Below, piece by piece: positions 13,613 through 15,467 of a stretch of DNA of 15,467 nt; within the stretch, counting starts at the first letter, position 1; every line of letters begins with the position of its first letter. The notes beneath the pieces were generated by a model. That model did not search any database and was not told the origin of the DNA. It was given only the letters and a program-made list of their open reading frames with translations. Where the stretch lies: positions 1-15,467 of the forward strand of contig JASEHK010000017.1 in assembly GCA_030018875.1 (NCBI GenBank), written 5' to 3'. The position numbers and the translations under genes are program-made. This DNA is from Endomicrobiia bacterium. Lineage in GTDB: Bacteria > Elusimicrobiota > Endomicrobiia > PHAN01.

Positions 13613-13665
13613 AATACTATTTCCGACGAGAATACATCTTTTTGTTTCACGCTGTGCCGCTCCGT

Positions 13666-14517
13666 TTATCGCGCCGACTCCGATTTATGATTTTCGCATT
13701 CGCCGTGAGTATCGCTTGACATATTTGTTATATAACTCGTGGCGTCAGGCGGTAACAATACGCAAGAACATCCCATATCCACCTCCGTACCCCACTTTAT
13801 AGCGTCGGAAAAAACAGCGATAAACTCCCAATCGCCGTTCTTCCGTAATTTAGAAATAAAATCGGGAAAATCATTCGAGTAAGACGCGTATTTAATCATA
13901 AATCGCATCGCCGAGGAGCGTTCCGACGGAGAGAGTAAAAAAAGTTTTTTTCTGAAAATTTCAGTGTGCTTAAACAACAAACTTTCCATCATACATCCGA
14001 ATTCGCCGTATCTGTCTACCTCAAAAACCGAACTATCTTTGGCGATATCAAGCGATATTTTGCAAATATACGTCATATATCGCCGATTGAAATTCTCAAG
14101 GACGCCAATATAATAGTTGCCGCTCCTATACAATTCCCCCGCGTCTTCAAAACGGGGCGCGTCCATCTTAAATCCGAACATCGCGTCAAAGTCCTTCCGG
14201 TTCTTGGGGAAATGTTTAAGATATTCGGCTTGTAATGTCGATGAGGTGGGATTCTTTTTTAATTTCTCGAAGATATTTTTGAGGGAGGCGGCGTGGGGCG
14301 AAAGAACTCGATTCCTTTCGTATTCCTCCTCTTTTTCTCTTTCCTTTTGAGCCGCCGCTCTCCATTCATCCCACTCTTTTCGAGCCGCCTCGCTCGATTC
14401 GGGCGGATACCATTTTTCCTCTCCCTCTCCTGACGTCGGCGCGTAAAGTTGTTGTGTAAAAAATAACAACAGCGGCATTGCCGCTGTCAAAACAAACATT
14501 TTTTTTGAAGCCCCCAT
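13666..14517 (-). CDS. Secreted protein of unknown function
   Basis: A 283-residue protein starting MGASKKMFVLTAAMPLLLFF, a signal peptide with likely cleavage after QLYA (about residue 25). A highly charged, probably coiled segment follows (about 28-70, WDEWRAAAQKEREKEEEYER), then an all-helical region with no family I recognise. The C-terminus has a CSC pair and a further Cys in HGECENH, which could bind metal or form a disulfide. The start is ATG at 14517, because GGGGAGGG ends 3 nt before it; the open frame continues upstream as an Arg-rich translation antisense in character and without a Shine-Dalgarno. It begins 41 nt after the zinc-ribbon gene and ends 53 nt before the ATP-grasp gene, probably in one transcript. 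Confidence 0.78.
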   Translation of the reverse strand: MGASKKMFVLTAAMPLLLFFTQQLYAPTSGEGEEKWYPPESSEAARKEWDEWRAAAQKEREKEEEYERNRVLSPHAASLKNIFEKLKKNPTSSTLQAEYLKHFPKNRKDFDAMFGFKMDAPRFEDAGELYRSGNYYIGVLENFNRRYMTYICKISLDIAKDSSVFEVDRYGEFGCMMESLLFKHTEIFRKKLFLLSPSERSSAMRFMIKYASYSNDFPDFISKLRKNGDWEFIAVFSDAIKWGTEVDMGCSCVLLPPDATSYITNMSSDTHGECENHKSESAR

Positions 14518-14558
14518 TTTCCCTCCCCGATTTTTAGAAACTATGTGTGTGCGGCTCC

Positions 14559-14669
14559 TCAGTCGTAAACCGCGTCGAGATTGCCGCCGCAGTCGCACAG
14601 ATACCGGAGCGGCTCGTATTTGATTTCTTTGCCGCAATCCATGCATTTATATCCGAGTATTTTTTTCAT
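14559..14669 (-). CDS. 36-residue stand-alone zinc ribbon, paralogue of the thrC N-terminus
   Basis: The frame from ATG 14669-14667 to TGA 14561-14559 encodes MKKILGYKCMDCGKEIKYEP and ends CGGNLDAVYD. It matches ThrC residues 1-36 at 30 of 36 positions and keeps all four cysteines (9, 12, 25 and 27). Of 15 codons that differ from thrC, nine are silent, and of the six amino-acid changes all but one or two are conservative (I/L, L/M, I/L, V/A, I/V; E17K is not). The stop falls exactly where the ribbon ends. That pattern points to selection on a free zinc-binding microprotein rather than a decaying fragment. It lies 25 nt after the 112-residue gene and 41 nt before the secreted protein, so it is co-transcribed. 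Function is unknown. Confidence 0.72.
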   Translation of the reverse strand: MKKILGYKCMDCGKEIKYEPLRYLCDCGGNLDAVYD

Positions 14670-14677
14670 TTTTGCAT
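14666..14677 (-). promoter_or_regulatory. Minimal ORF overlapping the zinc-ribbon start
   Basis: ATG CAA AAA TGA, a three-codon frame whose TGA overlaps the zinc-ribbon ATG, as the thrC leader ORF overlaps thrC. The zinc-ribbon gene also lacks a Shine-Dalgarno. The shared layout may be inherited from the duplicated thrC start or be chance. Confidence 0.25.
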
Positions 14678-14694
14678 GGTCGCCGTTTTATTAA

Positions 14695-15033
14695 TTATCT
14701 GCCTGATCTTGCGGCAAAAGCGAAGGCGCCGAAATAATCGCTCCAGGATTTTGCCGATGAAGAATAAGTATTGTCGGAATAAAAATAATCCAAGAGTGTT
14801 TCTTCAAGCCGCAATAGCTCCCGCAGTCGCGAGCCGCGATTTCTTTTGTCGGCTATGGTCAATTCCAGAAGTTCTAGCGCCCGTTCGAACGCCTTTTCGC
14901 CGAAATTTACGCGGCCCCTGTTTTTCCAGTCGAGCGCCCGCTCCACCTCGCTGCCGATATTGGCCATCTGTTCCAAAAACGACAATTCGAACCATCTGCC
15001 GGCGGCTAATTGTTTGTGGATATGCGCGCTCAT
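14695..15033 (-). CDS. Conserved hypothetical protein, helical, about 112 residues
   Basis: A 112-residue soluble protein, predominantly helical. Residues about 8-36 read QLAAGRWFELSFLEQMANIGS and then EVERALDW, followed by a FGEKAFERALELLELTIADKRN helix, a basic turn, LRELLRLEETLLDYFYSDNTYSS, and a terminal YFGAFAFAARSGR. I recognise this pattern as a recurrent uncharacterised family of candidate-phylum and anaerobe genomes, often next to DUF5674 genes. Function is not known. Its ATG overlaps the stop of the DUF5674 gene by 4 nt (15030-15033), so the two form a translationally coupled pair. A two-component toxin-antitoxin-like or nucleic-acid-binding module is conceivable from size and pairing, but no catalytic motif is seen. 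Confidence 0.85.
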   Translation of the reverse strand: MSAHIHKQLAAGRWFELSFLEQMANIGSEVERALDWKNRGRVNFGEKAFERALELLELTIADKRNRGSRLRELLRLEETLLDYFYSDNTYSSSAKSWSDYFGAFAFAARSGR

Positions 15034-15374
15034 CGTTCTATTATCAGATTTCCGACGATAACCGTTATCTTTTCTCTGATAATGGTGTCGTCAATGCGGC
15101 GCGTGCGGTTTCCGCGGCGGGGACTTATATTTATCATAGAATCAAACTCAATGCGCTCATCGCGGCCAAGTTCGGGATATATATTTATGCCCCATAAATT
15201 TTTTTGTTCGGAGCCGTTCTCAATAAGCAGCGTCTCTTCGTCGGCATGAAGTTCTCCGCCGACGGCCATAATGTTTCTTTCCACATCCACCACGGCCTTG
15301 ACGAAATCGCCGAAGATATCTCCGGCCATTTTTCTTAATTCGGGAAGCGGTATCTTGGCGGTTACGATTTTCAT
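15030..15374 (-). CDS. DUF5674 family protein
   Basis: A 114-residue protein. The hallmarks I associate with DUF5674 are ELRKMAGDIFGDFVKAVVDV (about 12-31), IMAVGGELHADEE (about 35-47), LWGINIYPE, IEFDSMINISPRRGNRTR, and a final helix with EKITVIVGNLI. The segment around 30-50 and the EFDSMINI strand suggest an alpha/beta fold with conserved acidic residues and one His. The biochemical role is unknown to me. The ATG at 15374 lacks a Shine-Dalgarno. Its stop overlaps the start of the 112-residue partner. The 93 bases upstream hold repeat-like sequence and a CTGAAA-16-TATAGT stretch; the latter is too close to the ATG to call as a promoter with confidence. Confidence 0.85.
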   Translation of the reverse strand: MKIVTAKIPLPELRKMAGDIFGDFVKAVVDVERNIMAVGGELHADEETLLIENGSEQKNLWGINIYPELGRDERIEFDSMINISPRRGNRTRRIDDTIIREKITVIVGNLIIER

Positions 15375-15440
15375 TCGACTATAGTTCCGGCGAAGTTTTT
15401 TTCAGAAAAGATTCTATTTTGAGACCGTTGAAAAACCCCC

Positions 15441-15456
15441 TTTTTGTCATGCTGAA
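15441..15456 (+). repeat. TTTTTGTCATGCTGAA element
   Basis: Fifteen of 16 bases match the element at 776-791 (TTTTTGTCATTCTGAA). It is preceded by GAAAAACCCCC, so AAAAACCCCCTTTTT (15431-15445) can form a small A/T-armed hairpin. It resembles dispersed intergenic repeats of uncultivated-bacterium genomes; only two copies can be seen here. Confidence 0.45.
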
Positions 15457-15467
15457 CTGACACGCAG

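Noticed and set aside
14518..14646. Arg-rich N-terminal extension of the secreted protein
   Set aside because: It overlaps the zinc-ribbon gene in another frame, while the ATG at 14517 has a strong ribosome site and begins a proper signal peptide.
14547..15197. A long plus-strand frame antisense to the zinc ribbon and the 112-residue gene, resembling another antisense frame at 10165-10362
   Set aside because: The similarity is the reverse image of the duplicated thrC zinc ribbon. The sense genes have family signatures; the antisense frames do not.

Overview
The window is a gene-dense bacterial chromosome segment of moderately high GC. Codon use favours GCG, GTC and CTC together with ATA and AAA. 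It suggests an uncultivated Gram-negative-type lineage, perhaps Elusimicrobiota or Omnitrophota. That placement is an impression from gene style and repeats and is weakly held. No tRNA, rRNA, CRISPR array, complete insertion sequence or phage gene was seen.

Layout. (1) 1-665, minus strand: the start of rpsO, cut by the window edge, preceded by a small coiled-coil/membrane protein gene driven by a perfect TTGACA-17-TATAAT promoter. (2) 666-1080: a gene-free stretch with two 8-bp tandem arrays in opposite orientation, a 56-bp nested inverted repeat and its degenerate copy. (3) 1081-8460, plus strand: an eight-gene run, TPR membrane protein, aroE, YacL-like PIN-TRAM protein, ispD, ispF, a polytopic membrane protein with C-terminal TPR-like helices, cysS and rlmB. 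Spacing is mostly under 16 nt, with ATGA overlaps, and the run appears to start from a leaderless promoter. The yacL-ispD-ispF-cysS-rlmB part resembles the classic Firmicutes cluster with the membrane protein inserted. (4) 8483-10385, minus strand: a 17-codon leader ORF, thrC and a PAP2 phosphatase, linked by ATGA overlaps. (5) 10486-15374, minus strand: an accessory block containing a DUF5674 protein, a conserved 112-residue protein, a 36-residue stand-alone zinc ribbon copied from the thrC N-terminus, a secreted protein, an ATP-grasp-like enzyme, a small Pro/Ser-rich protein with its own promoter, and a secreted degenerate peptidase fused to a glycogen-binding (CBM48-type) domain.

The plus-strand run serves housekeeping: shikimate pathway, MEP isoprenoid synthesis, cysteinyl-tRNA formation and 23S rRNA methylation. 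The observations most worth following are the free zinc ribbon, which differs from thrC mainly at silent or conservative positions; the leaderless, overlapping leader ORF of thrC; the ATP-grasp gene beside a small disordered protein; and the pseudopeptidase-CBM48 fusion.
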